From an uncultured Myroides sp. (GTDB lineage Bacteria; Bacteroidota; Bacteroidia; Flavobacteriales; Flavobacteriaceae), in contig CAJYTF010000015.1 in NCBI GenBank assembly GCA_913777665.1, positions 140,882 through 204,881 on the forward strand: DNA of 64,000 bases, given 5' to 3'. The translations under genes were made by a program, and so were the position numbers. The notes under the pieces were generated by a model, which was not told the origin of the DNA, ran no database searches, and was given only the letters and a program-made list of their open reading frames with translations. This document shows positions 1 to 8,157 of this stretch, piece after piece (position 1 is the stretch's first letter; the number at the start of each line of letters is the position of its first letter).

Positions 1-1016
1 AAGTGGGTGCCGATAAAGGAAAGTTAATTCCGACTGATATAGGAAATATTGTGACCGATTTCTTGGTGAAAAATTTCGAAACCATTTTAGATTATAATTT
101 CACGGCTCGAGTGGAAGGAAGTTTCGATGAGATTGCCGAAGGAAATTTAGATTGGACAAAAATGATGAATGAATTTTACAGTCATTTTCATCCAACGGTT
201 ATCGATGTTGAAAAAAATGCCGATCGCGAATCAGGAGAGCGTATCTTAGGAAACGATCCAAAATCAGGAAAAGTGGTTTTAGTACGTTTGGGTAAATTTG
301 GTCCTGTGGCACAAATTGGCGATGCCGAAGACGAAGAAAAACAGTTTGCAAGTTTAAATCCATCTCAAAATATAGGAACCATAGGTTTAGAAGAAGCGTT
401 GCAATTGTTCCTGCTTCCTAAAACATTGGGCGAATACCAAGGCGAAACCGTTGAAGTTAACAATGGTCGTTTTGGACCGTATGTGCGTTATGCCGAAATG
501 TTTGTATCTCTCCCAAAAGGCGAAGATCCGTTAGATGTAACGTTAGATCGCGCGGTAGAATTAATCAAAGAAAAACAAAAAGCCGATGCGCCAATCGCCA
601 TTTATCAAGGCTTGCCGGTTCAAAAAGGAGTTGGTCGTTTTGGTCCGTTTATCAAATGGAACAATATGTTCATCAACGTAAACAAAAAATACAATTTCGA
701 TAATCTTTCAATAAATGATGTGGAAGAATTGATCGAAGATAAAATTCAGAAAGAAAAAGATAAGGTTATTCACGATTTTAGAGAAGAAGGCATTCGTGTG
801 GAAAAAGCACGTTGGGGGAGATCGGTTATTTTAAAAGGAAAGGTGAAAATCGAATTAAATAAGGATATCGATGCAGCAGCTTTAACTTTAGAAGAAATTC
901 AAAAAATGATCGAAGAAAAAGCTCCGGCTAAAAAAACAGCAGCAAAGAAAACCACAGCTAAAAAACCGGCAGCTAAAACAACTAAAACAGCAACTAAACG
1001 TACAACAAAAAAATAA
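1..1016 (+). CDS. topA: DNA topoisomerase I, C-terminal part (cut by window edge)
   Basis: Partial gene entering from the left edge; the GTG at position 3 is an internal Val codon, not a start. Topoisomerase I relaxes negative supercoils through a Tyr-linked single-strand break. The catalytic Tyr and Toprim parts lie outside the window. What is visible is the end of the core (LIPTDIGNIVTDFL) followed by C-terminal DNA-binding repeats, each with a G-R/K-F-G-P motif (LGKFGPVAQIG, NGRFGPYVRY, VGRFGPFIKW). It ends in a Lys/Ala/Thr-rich basic tail of about 35 residues, usual for Bacteroidota TopA. Six bases separate it from the next gene. The assignment is secure although only the 3' third is present. 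Confidence 0.93.
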   Translation, partial: VGADKGKLIPTDIGNIVTDFLVKNFETILDYNFTARVEGSFDEIAEGNLDWTKMMNEFYSHFHPTVIDVEKNADRESGERILGNDPKSGKVVLVRLGKFGPVAQIGDAEDEEKQFASLNPSQNIGTIGLEEALQLFLLPKTLGEYQGETVEVNNGRFGPYVRYAEMFVSLPKGEDPLDVTLDRAVELIKEKQKADAPIAIYQGLPVQKGVGRFGPFIKWNNMFINVNKKYNFDNLSINDVEELIEDKIQKEKDKVIHDFREEGIRVEKARWGRSVILKGKVKIELNKDIDAAALTLEEIQKMIEEKAPAKKTAAKKTTAKKPAAKTTKTATKRTTKK

Positions 1017-1022
1017 TACGTT

Positions 1023-2159
1023 ATGATGTACGAAATTTTAAAACCTATTTCTGCCGAATTAGAGCAGTTTATAAATACGTTGCCTAAACATTCATTGGGC
1101 AAAACAATGGGCATTCACACCCAAAAATCGTTGCCCGAAACAGATAATGTGCAGTTGGCAATTATTACGGTAAACGAAAATAGAGGCGTTTCTAATACAA
1201 TTGATAGTGTTGGTTTTGATGAATTCAGAAAGAACCTTTACCAGCTTTTTCCAGGAAATTGGACAAAAAAAATAATCGATTTAGGAACCATTGAAGCAGG
1301 CGAAAGTATAGAAGATACTTATGTTGCCGTAAAAATGTTGGTTGCCGATCTGTTGAAGCAGAATATCGTTCCGATTGTTTTAGGCGGATCTCAAGATTTA
1401 ACCTTTGGTATGTACCGCGGCTACGATGCGTTAGAACAAAACGTGAATCTGGTTTGTATCGATAATAAAATTGATGTAGCTGCTGATGTAGAAAATCCGT
1501 CGGAAAATTTTATGACACGAATTATTATGGACGCACCAACCAATCTGCATAATTTCAGCGTGTTGGGCTATCAAACCTACTTTAATTCGCAAGAAGAAAT
1601 TGATCTGATCGATAAAATGTATTTTGAAGCGTATCGTTTGGGCGAAATCATCTCAGACGTTAAAATTGCCGAACCCGTTTTGCGCGATGCCGATATTGTA
1701 AGTTTGGATATTAATTCGGTAAAATCTGCCGATTTAGGTTTTTTTTCGCAGTTTAATCCAAATGGGTTTGATGGGCGAGAAATCTGTGCATTAGCACGTT
1801 ACGCCGGCTTAAGTGACCGTGTAAGCAGCTTTGGTATTTTTAATATCGATAATATTTCGCAAAAAAGTTTGTTAATTACGCAGATTTTATGGTATTTTGT
1901 TGAAGGATTTAATTTCAGAATGAACGAATATCCTTATATTAGCAAATCATCCTATTTAAAATATATAGTGCCGTTAGAAGAACAGGAATTGGTTTTTTTT
2001 AAAAGCGATATTTCTGAACGCTGGTGGATCGAAATTAACAGTTTAGAAAACGACAGCCGTAAAGTGTTATTCCCTTGTAGCTACGATGATTACAAGCAAT
2101 CTTTACAAAGCGTTGTGCCCGATCGTTGGTGGCGCGCAAACAAAAAACTGTTAGGCTAA
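1023..2159 (+). CDS. Ureohydrolase (arginase/formimidoylglutamase) fold protein with degraded metal site
   Basis: 378 aa. The arginase fold is recognisable, but the motifs are altered. Canonical GGDH is GGSQ (His to Gln), DAHxD is DNKID (His to Lys), and SxDxD is SLDIN (second Asp to Asn). Three of the six Mn ligands are therefore replaced, so hydrolysis of formimidoyl-glutamate, arginine or agmatine is unlikely. Genomes often label this family formimidoylglutamase. It lies between topA and gldK on the same strand; a gene of this kind next to gldK is, to my knowledge, common in Flavobacteriaceae. A structural or regulatory role is possible, but nothing in the sequence proves it. An ATG three bases before the ATG used here gives MM; either could be the start. 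Confidence 0.8.
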   Translation: MMYEILKPISAELEQFINTLPKHSLGKTMGIHTQKSLPETDNVQLAIITVNENRGVSNTIDSVGFDEFRKNLYQLFPGNWTKKIIDLGTIEAGESIEDTYVAVKMLVADLLKQNIVPIVLGGSQDLTFGMYRGYDALEQNVNLVCIDNKIDVAADVENPSENFMTRIIMDAPTNLHNFSVLGYQTYFNSQEEIDLIDKMYFEAYRLGEIISDVKIAEPVLRDADIVSLDINSVKSADLGFFSQFNPNGFDGREICALARYAGLSDRVSSFGIFNIDNISQKSLLITQILWYFVEGFNFRMNEYPYISKSSYLKYIVPLEEQELVFFKSDISERWWIEINSLENDSRKVLFPCSYDDYKQSLQSVVPDRWWRANKKLLG

Positions 2160-2283
2160 CTGTGTTTTAAATTAAATTGTTAAATATAAATTAAATTTTT
2201 TTTTAAGATTTCGTTGTATATTTAAAAATAATTAGATAGGTTTACGCTTTGAATAATTTTTAAAATAAAACCCCAATTAATAT

Positions 2284-3705
2284 ATGAAGAAGTTCATTAC
2301 ACTTACTGCGGTTGCCTCGTTAATGTTCAGTTGTGGTTCTGGAGACAGAGGAGAGCTACTAGAAGGGACGCAAGGGAAACGCTGGATTACCGAAAAGCCA
2401 CAGGGAATGGCTTTTATTCCGGGTGGATCTTTCACAATGGGTAAAACTCATGAAGATTTACTTGGAGCTGAAGACGCACCGGCTCGTTCAGTGACTATTG
2501 GTTCTATGTATATGGATGAAACAGAAGTTACAAACAACCAGTACCGTAAATTTGTTGAGTTTGTTAAAGATTCTATTGTAAGAACCCGTTTGGCAATTAT
2601 GGCAGATGAAATGGGAATGGATGCCACGGCAGGTGGAATTGGAGCGTTTGCATTTCAAGAAGTTCAAGATCCTTCGTTAAATCAAAACCAAACAGCGTAC
2701 GATCGTTATATGTATGATAACTATTACAGTATGGCTATGGATGATGATGAATATGCAGGTCGTCGTTTAAATAAAAAAGCACGTTTAATTACAGATCCAA
2801 GACGTTACCCAGATGAGTATTACGTAGAGGTGATGGATTCATTGTACATTCCGGCAACACAAAATTTAAACGGAATGGTATCATTTGATGTTCAGAAATT
2901 AAACTTTAAATATTCTTGGTGGGATGAGAACGGTTATGTAAACGATAGTTCTAATGAAGTTAGAAACCGTCAGGCAAAGTTCTTAAAAACAGAAATTGTG
3001 AATGTTTACCCGGATACCACAGCTTGGGTTAAAAACTTCAACTATTCTTATAACGAGCCAATGTTCAAAGAATATTTTTGGCACGAAGCATACGGAGAAT
3101 ATCCTGTTGTAGGTGTTACTGCACATCAAGCAAAAGCTTTTGCTGCATGGAGAACACTTTACAAAAAAGCATATACTTCAGACCGTAACATAAATCATAG
3201 TTTATATGAGTACCGTGTTCCAAGTGAATCAGAGTGGGAGTATGCTGCTCGTGGTGGTCTTAAAAATGCAATGTATCCATGGGGTGGTCCTTATACTACA
3301 GACGAGAAAGCTTGTTTCTTGGCGAACTTTAAACCAGATCGTGCAGACTATGCGGTAGATGGAGCTTTATATACAGCAGAAGCACGTTCTTACAAGCCAA
3401 ACGGTTACAACTTATATAATATGGCTGGTAACGTTGCAGAGTGGACAGATTCGGCTTACGATGAAGGAAGTTATACAATGCAGTCAGGTTTAAAACCTAA
3501 AGGTAGAGCAACAACAAATCCATTAAAAGTAGTTCGTGGAGGTTCTTGGAGAGATTCACACTATTTCTTACAAGTTGCTACTCGCGATAAAGAAAATGCA
3601 GATTCTGCTCGTTGTTACATCGGTTTCAGAACGGTTGTTTCAGCACCGGGTCCAGGATTATTAAATGAAGCTAATGCACCACAAAGTGGTAGAAACGCTA
3701 GATAG
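2284..3705 (+). CDS. gldK: GldK, T9SS/gliding outer-membrane ring lipoprotein
   Basis: 473 aa. Lipoprotein signal with the lipobox Cys at residue 17 (LMFSC). The rest is a formylglycine-generating-enzyme (FGE/SUMF1)-like fold, with MAFIPGGSFTMG near residue 40, EVTNNQYRKFV, SESEWEYAARGG and a C-terminal VVRGGSW...RDKENADSARCYIGFR block. GldK (PorK in Porphyromonas) forms the periplasmic ring with GldN under the outer membrane, needed for type IX secretion and gliding. It is the first gene of gldK-L-M-N, with gaps of 62, 30 and 14 nt. The 124 nt upstream are very AT-rich; TTTACGCTTTG at 2241-2251 is close to, but does not match, the TAnnTTTG promoter box. Confidence 0.96.
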   Translation: MKKFITLTAVASLMFSCGSGDRGELLEGTQGKRWITEKPQGMAFIPGGSFTMGKTHEDLLGAEDAPARSVTIGSMYMDETEVTNNQYRKFVEFVKDSIVRTRLAIMADEMGMDATAGGIGAFAFQEVQDPSLNQNQTAYDRYMYDNYYSMAMDDDEYAGRRLNKKARLITDPRRYPDEYYVEVMDSLYIPATQNLNGMVSFDVQKLNFKYSWWDENGYVNDSSNEVRNRQAKFLKTEIVNVYPDTTAWVKNFNYSYNEPMFKEYFWHEAYGEYPVVGVTAHQAKAFAAWRTLYKKAYTSDRNINHSLYEYRVPSESEWEYAARGGLKNAMYPWGGPYTTDEKACFLANFKPDRADYAVDGALYTAEARSYKPNGYNLYNMAGNVAEWTDSAYDEGSYTMQSGLKPKGRATTNPLKVVRGGSWRDSHYFLQVATRDKENADSARCYIGFRTVVSAPGPGLLNEANAPQSGRNAR

Positions 3706-3767
3706 TACAATTGAACAATTAAACCAACATAATTAAACTAACTAAAAATTTAAATATTTAAGATAAG

Positions 3768-4538
3768 ATGGCTATTCCAAAAAAAGTAATGAATTTCTGC
3801 TACGGTATGGGAGCAGCAGTTGTAATCGTAGGTGCTTTATTTAAAATTACACACATGGAATTAGGACCTTTAAATGGTAACAATATGTTAACTGTAGGTC
3901 TTTTAGTAGAAGCATTAATTTTCGCTATTTCAGCTTTTGAGCCTGTAGATGACGAATTAGATTGGGCACGTGTTTACCCTGAATTAAAAGGTGGCGAACC
4001 AAGAGCAATGCAGGTTGCAGGAAATGTTGGTGTTACAGGTACAGTTGCTACAACATCAATAGGTGGATCTAACCAAGCTGCACCACAAGTTCAAACAAGA
4101 ACAGCAGCTCCGGCTTATGCAGCAGCATCACAACCAGCAGTTGCAGCACAACCAACAATGGAAAGAAGTTTATTGTCTGAAAAATTAGACAATATCTTAA
4201 GAGAAGCAAAAATCGACGGAAACTTAATGGAAAGTTTACGTGACAGCATTAAAAATTTCGAAGCTGCAGCTAAAGGAATCGCTCCTACAGTTGAAACAGT
4301 TGCTTCTTCTAACAGATATGCAGAAGAAATGGCTCAAGCTGCACAGCAATTAGAAACGTTGAACTCTATGTACAAAGTACAATTAGAAAGCGCAACTAAA
4401 AATGCAGATATTAACAGAGAAGTTGCTGAAAATAACTTGAAATTAAAAGAGCAAATGATGTCATTAACTTCAAATTTATCAACTTTAAATGCAGTTTATG
4501 GCGGAATGTTATCTGCTATGGGTAAAACAGCTAATTAG
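3768..4538 (+). CDS. gldL: GldL, T9SS/gliding motor inner-membrane protein
   Basis: 256 aa. Two N-terminal membrane segments (about residues 10-28 and 40-57), then a cytoplasmic region with an Ala/Gln-rich linker (about 85-130) and a long helical, coiled-coil-like part (about 135-250). GldL forms a pentamer around the GldM dimer and converts proton-motive force into rotation. Charged membrane residues reported as important for the family are visible here as K26, H29, E48 and E58. The length is somewhat longer than many GldL proteins because of the linker. It is followed 30 nt later by gldM. Confidence 0.96.
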   Translation: MAIPKKVMNFCYGMGAAVVIVGALFKITHMELGPLNGNNMLTVGLLVEALIFAISAFEPVDDELDWARVYPELKGGEPRAMQVAGNVGVTGTVATTSIGGSNQAAPQVQTRTAAPAYAAASQPAVAAQPTMERSLLSEKLDNILREAKIDGNLMESLRDSIKNFEAAAKGIAPTVETVASSNRYAEEMAQAAQQLETLNSMYKVQLESATKNADINREVAENNLKLKEQMMSLTSNLSTLNAVYGGMLSAMGKTAN

Positions 4539-4568
4539 TATTAACTTTTAAATCAGATCTAATTAGAC

Positions 4569-6137
4569 ATGGCAGGAGGAAAACAAACCCCAAGACAAAA
4601 GATGATTAACCTGATGTATTTAGTGTTCATCGCGATGATGGCGCTTAATATGTCGAAAGAGGTTTTAACGGCTTTTGGATTAATGAACGAAAAGTTCGAA
4701 GATGCTAATACTAACGCTCAAGGAACAAATGAATTTTTGTTAACTGCTTTAGCGGGTAAAGCAGAAGACGAACCGGCACGTTATACAGAACCTTATGAAA
4801 AGGCGTTGAAAGTGCAAAAACTTACAACTGAATTTTATAATTATATTGGTTCATTAAAAGGTGATGCTACCAAAGGATTTACAAATGATCCGGAAACAAA
4901 TAAATTGCCTTATGAACAAATGGACAAAGGGCAGGAAATTGATTACGGTTGGTTTCAAAAAGATGGTTTATCAGCAAAAGGTAAGGAAATCATCGCTCGA
5001 TTTAAAAAATATCGTAATGATTTTAAAGCGATAGTAGGAAACGATGTTACTTACAAGTTTTTATTAGAAAATATCGATAAAAAATTCAATACAAATCCTG
5101 TTAAAAATAAGGATAAGCAAGATATTGAATATTTAGATTATCACTTTAAAGGATATCCAGCAGTTGCTTCTTTAGCTTATTTATCATCTTTACAGAATGA
5201 TGCTAAAGTTTTAGAACGCGAAGCTTATGATTTATTTTTAGGTAACTCATTAAAGCAAGCAGCTTCTATGAAGAATTATCAGGCAATGGTAATTCCTGAT
5301 AAAGCGGTTTATTATCAAGGTGAGCCTATTAAGTATAAAGTAGTTTTAGGTCGTTATGATAATTCTACAGTTCCTACTTCGGTAGTGGTGAATGGTGCAA
5401 CTATTCCACAATCTAGAATTAAGGCAGGTCAGGTAGAAGGTACTTCTGTTGCTTCAGGTTTAGGTGAACATAAATTCACTGGTAAATTTACTTTCATGGA
5501 AGATGGAAAACCTGTTGTAGTTGATATCTTAAACTCAAACTATGTAGTAGTAAGTCGTCCAAGTTCAGCAACTATTTCAGCAGATAAAATGAATGTTGTT
5601 TATGCAGGTTTAGATAACCCTATTTCGATTACTGTAGAGGGTATTACTTCGGATAAAGTTAGCGCAACAGTAAACAATGGATCTTTAACAAAAGTCGGTA
5701 ATGGTAAATATATGCTAAAACCAGGTTCTGGGAGAGAGTTAGTTGTTACAGCAACTGGTACTATGCCTGATGGAAAGGCTATAACATCTAAGCAAGCTTT
5801 TCGTATTAAAGCAATTCCTCGTCCTAGTGGAAGAATTAGAGGAGAAGCTGAAGCTAAAGGTCCAGCTAGCAACTTAGCAAATGTAACTGTTAGTGCTGTT
5901 ATGGAAGATTTTGACTTCCCTGTGAATTTGCGAGTAACACAATATACAATTATTTTCCCTGGTATGGGTTCTGAAGTTGTTACAGGAAGTGGGTCACTAC
6001 CTCCAAGTGCTCAGATGAAGGCTCAACGTTTACGCCCTGGCGATGTTGTTCGTATCACAAATATTAAAGCTAAATTGGAAGGTGTAACAGGGGTTATCGT
6101 AAAAGATCCTACACCTGCTACATTTACTATTCAATAA
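4569..6137 (+). CDS. gldM: GldM, T9SS/gliding motor shaft protein
   Basis: 522 aa. A short cytoplasmic N-terminus with R9 (TPRQK) leads into a single membrane helix (about 12-34, MINLMYLVFIAMMALNM), then a large periplasmic part of tandem Ig-like/beta domains. The dimeric GldM passes from the GldL pentamer through the periplasm to the GldK/GldN ring and transmits rotation. The TVEGITSDKVSATVNNG and VRITNIKAKL segments lie in the D3-D4 region. Length is normal for the family. Confidence 0.96.
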   Translation: MAGGKQTPRQKMINLMYLVFIAMMALNMSKEVLTAFGLMNEKFEDANTNAQGTNEFLLTALAGKAEDEPARYTEPYEKALKVQKLTTEFYNYIGSLKGDATKGFTNDPETNKLPYEQMDKGQEIDYGWFQKDGLSAKGKEIIARFKKYRNDFKAIVGNDVTYKFLLENIDKKFNTNPVKNKDKQDIEYLDYHFKGYPAVASLAYLSSLQNDAKVLEREAYDLFLGNSLKQAASMKNYQAMVIPDKAVYYQGEPIKYKVVLGRYDNSTVPTSVVVNGATIPQSRIKAGQVEGTSVASGLGEHKFTGKFTFMEDGKPVVVDILNSNYVVVSRPSSATISADKMNVVYAGLDNPISITVEGITSDKVSATVNNGSLTKVGNGKYMLKPGSGRELVVTATGTMPDGKAITSKQAFRIKAIPRPSGRIRGEAEAKGPASNLANVTVSAVMEDFDFPVNLRVTQYTIIFPGMGSEVVTGSGSLPPSAQMKAQRLRPGDVVRITNIKAKLEGVTGVIVKDPTPATFTIQ

Positions 6138-6151
6138 TTAAATTCAGATTT

Positions 6152-7036
6152 ATGAAAAATTTTAAGAATTTATTTTTTACTGTTTGTGCGGTTGTTGTTA
6201 CTAGTGTAGGTTTTGCACAAAATAATATCTTAAACGCACGAATGGCAGCAGAAATTGGTGACGAATCAATTGAAGATATTTATGCAAAAGCAGACGGTCC
6301 TATACCTTACGAGTATGTAAATGATAGAGATATCATTTTTCAGAAAAAGGTTTGGGAGAAAATAGCTTTAGATCAAAGACAAAACTTAGTTTATTATTTT
6401 CCGTTAGAAGAAACAATTGACCGCAAACCTTTATGGAATATTTTAAAAGATGCGGTAATGAACAAAAAGATTACTGAAGTCTATTACGACGATAATTTTA
6501 AATTCAAATTAAATCCTAAAGATTTAGAATCTAAATTTGTTCGCACTGATACTACTGACGCTGGTAAAGAGCAATTTATGTTCGATGGGAAAATTGATAA
6601 GCAGTATATTTATACTACTGAAATTAGACCAACAGATGTTAAGGAATATCGTACAATGGGTATGTGGTACTTGGATCGTAATGCAGGGGAGTTAAAATAC
6701 CGTCTATTAGGTTTGGCTCCAATAGTAATTGATTTAGCTACGAAAGGGACTGAGTTTGAAGAAGCAGTTCCTTTATTCTGGATTTTCTTCCCAGATGCAC
6801 GTGAAACTTTGTATAATTCGTATGCATTCAATGAGAAAAATCCAGCTATGAAAATGAATTTCGATTACATGTTTAATGCTCGTAAATTTTCTGGAACTAT
6901 TTACAAAACAGATAATGTTTATGGAGATAGAAACATTAGCGAATATGTTCAAGGTAATGCCATGATGCAGTTATTAGAAGCAGAACGTGTTAAAGAATCT
7001 ATCCGCGATTTGGAAGATGATTTATGGAATTACTAA
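6152..7036 (+). CDS. gldN: GldN, T9SS/gliding periplasmic ring protein
   Basis: 294 aa with a Sec signal peptide (MKNFKNLFFTVCAVVVTSV, cleavage after GFAQ near residue 23). The body matches the GldN/PorN family: IPYEYVNDRDIIFQKKVWEKI, NLVYYFPLEE and PLFWIFFPDARETLYNSYAF. It partners GldK in the ring that caps GldM at the outer membrane. It is the last gene of the gld operon, 14 nt after gldM, with a rho-independent terminator 19 nt after its stop. Confidence 0.96.
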   Translation: MKNFKNLFFTVCAVVVTSVGFAQNNILNARMAAEIGDESIEDIYAKADGPIPYEYVNDRDIIFQKKVWEKIALDQRQNLVYYFPLEETIDRKPLWNILKDAVMNKKITEVYYDDNFKFKLNPKDLESKFVRTDTTDAGKEQFMFDGKIDKQYIYTTEIRPTDVKEYRTMGMWYLDRNAGELKYRLLGLAPIVIDLATKGTEFEEAVPLFWIFFPDARETLYNSYAFNEKNPAMKMNFDYMFNARKFSGTIYKTDNVYGDRNISEYVQGNAMMQLLEAERVKESIRDLEDDLWNY

Positions 7037-7054
7037 TTTTGTGATTTAATATAT

Positions 7055-7089
7055 AAAACTCTTATCATTAGATAAGAGTTTTTTTTTTA
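7055..7089 (+). terminator. Rho-independent terminator of gldKLMN
   Basis: A perfect 12-bp stem (AAAACTCTTATC / GATAAGAGTTTT) with an ATTA loop, directly followed by more T. It closes the gld operon just before the FAD oxidoreductase start. Confidence 0.88.
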
Positions 7090-7091
7090 CT

Positions 7092-8153
7092 ATGAAGGTA
7101 GATTATATAATTGTTGGTGCCGGTTTGGCTGGTTTGTGTATGGTACAGTTTTGTATCCAACACAAAAAGACGTTTATTGTGATAGATAATACGCAAAGAA
7201 CGTCGTCAAAAGTTGCAGGTGGCATGTTTAATCCGGTTGTGTTAAAACGTTTTACATCTATTTGGGAAGCTGATGCGCAATTGAAATTAGCAGATGAGTT
7301 TTATCCTGAAATTGAAAAAATGCTGAATACTTCATTTTACCATAAACTTCCTATTTACAGAAAGTTCGCAACTGTTGAAGAGCAAAATAACTGGTTTATT
7401 GCCTGCGATAATGCTGTTGCAGCCCCTTATCTGAATCAAAATCTTTTGAAAGATAAACTTCAATACATAAGTAGTGATTATCATTTTGGAGAAGTCTACA
7501 ATACTGGCTTTTTGAATGTGAATTTATTTGTACAATCATATCAGGAATATCTTAAAAAAGACAACTTGCTGTTGAATGAATCTTTTATTTATGATCAATT
7601 AATCCTCAAGAATGATTCGGTAACTTATAAGGATATTCAGGCAAAGCAAATTGTTTTCGCAGAAGGTTTTTCCATGTTGAATAATCCGTTTTTCAATTAT
7701 CTTCCATTGGATGGAACAAAAGGAGAACTGTTGTATGTGAAAATCCCGAATCTTAAACTGAAGTCTATTGTGAAATCAACTGTGTTTATTATTCCCATCG
7801 GAAATGATATTTACAAAGTTGGTGCTACTTATAATTGGCAGGATAAAACGGACGATCTAACAATTGATGCCAAAAACGAATTGATTGATGGTCTGGAAAA
7901 GCTAATCGATTGTGAATACGAAATCATAGAACATCTAGCTGGAGTTCGACCAACTGTTAAAGACCGTAGACCGCTTGTTGGATCACATTATCAGCATAAA
8001 AACGTTTATATTTTAAATGGTTTGGGTACGCGTGGTGTGCTTTTGGGTCCATATCTTGCAGATAAACTCATTCAAAACATCGAAAATAACGTACCTTTGG
8101 ATCCGAATATCAATGTTGCCAGATATTATAAAAAACTACAATTAATTAAATAG
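7092..8153 (+). CDS. FAD-dependent oxidoreductase, DAO (glycine oxidase / MnmC-like) family
   Basis: 353 aa. The N-terminal dinucleotide-binding motif VGAGLAGLC (residues 8-16) is followed by the acidic strand end FIVID. VAGGMFNPVVLKRF (about residues 42-55) and the C-terminal VGATYNWQDKTDD, AGVRPTVKDRRP and LNGLGTRGVLLGPYLA are typical of D-amino-acid-oxidase-type flavoenzymes and of the MnmC FAD domain. No methyltransferase domain is present, so it is not full MnmC. The substrate is unknown. No signal peptide, so presumably cytoplasmic. The ABC-F gene starts 4 nt after its stop, so the two are probably cotranscribed. Confidence 0.82.
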   Translation: MKVDYIIVGAGLAGLCMVQFCIQHKKTFIVIDNTQRTSSKVAGGMFNPVVLKRFTSIWEADAQLKLADEFYPEIEKMLNTSFYHKLPIYRKFATVEEQNNWFIACDNAVAAPYLNQNLLKDKLQYISSDYHFGEVYNTGFLNVNLFVQSYQEYLKKDNLLLNESFIYDQLILKNDSVTYKDIQAKQIVFAEGFSMLNNPFFNYLPLDGTKGELLYVKIPNLKLKSIVKSTVFIIPIGNDIYKVGATYNWQDKTDDLTIDAKNELIDGLEKLIDCEYEIIEHLAGVRPTVKDRRPLVGSHYQHKNVYILNGLGTRGVLLGPYLADKLIQNIENNVPLDPNINVARYYKKLQLIK

Positions 8154-8157
8154 CAGT

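Noticed and set aside
899..1114. Antisense open frame over the Lys-rich tail of topA
   Set aside because: It mirrors the repetitive AAA/GCA codons of the tail; it has no promoter, no start context and no similarity to a known protein.
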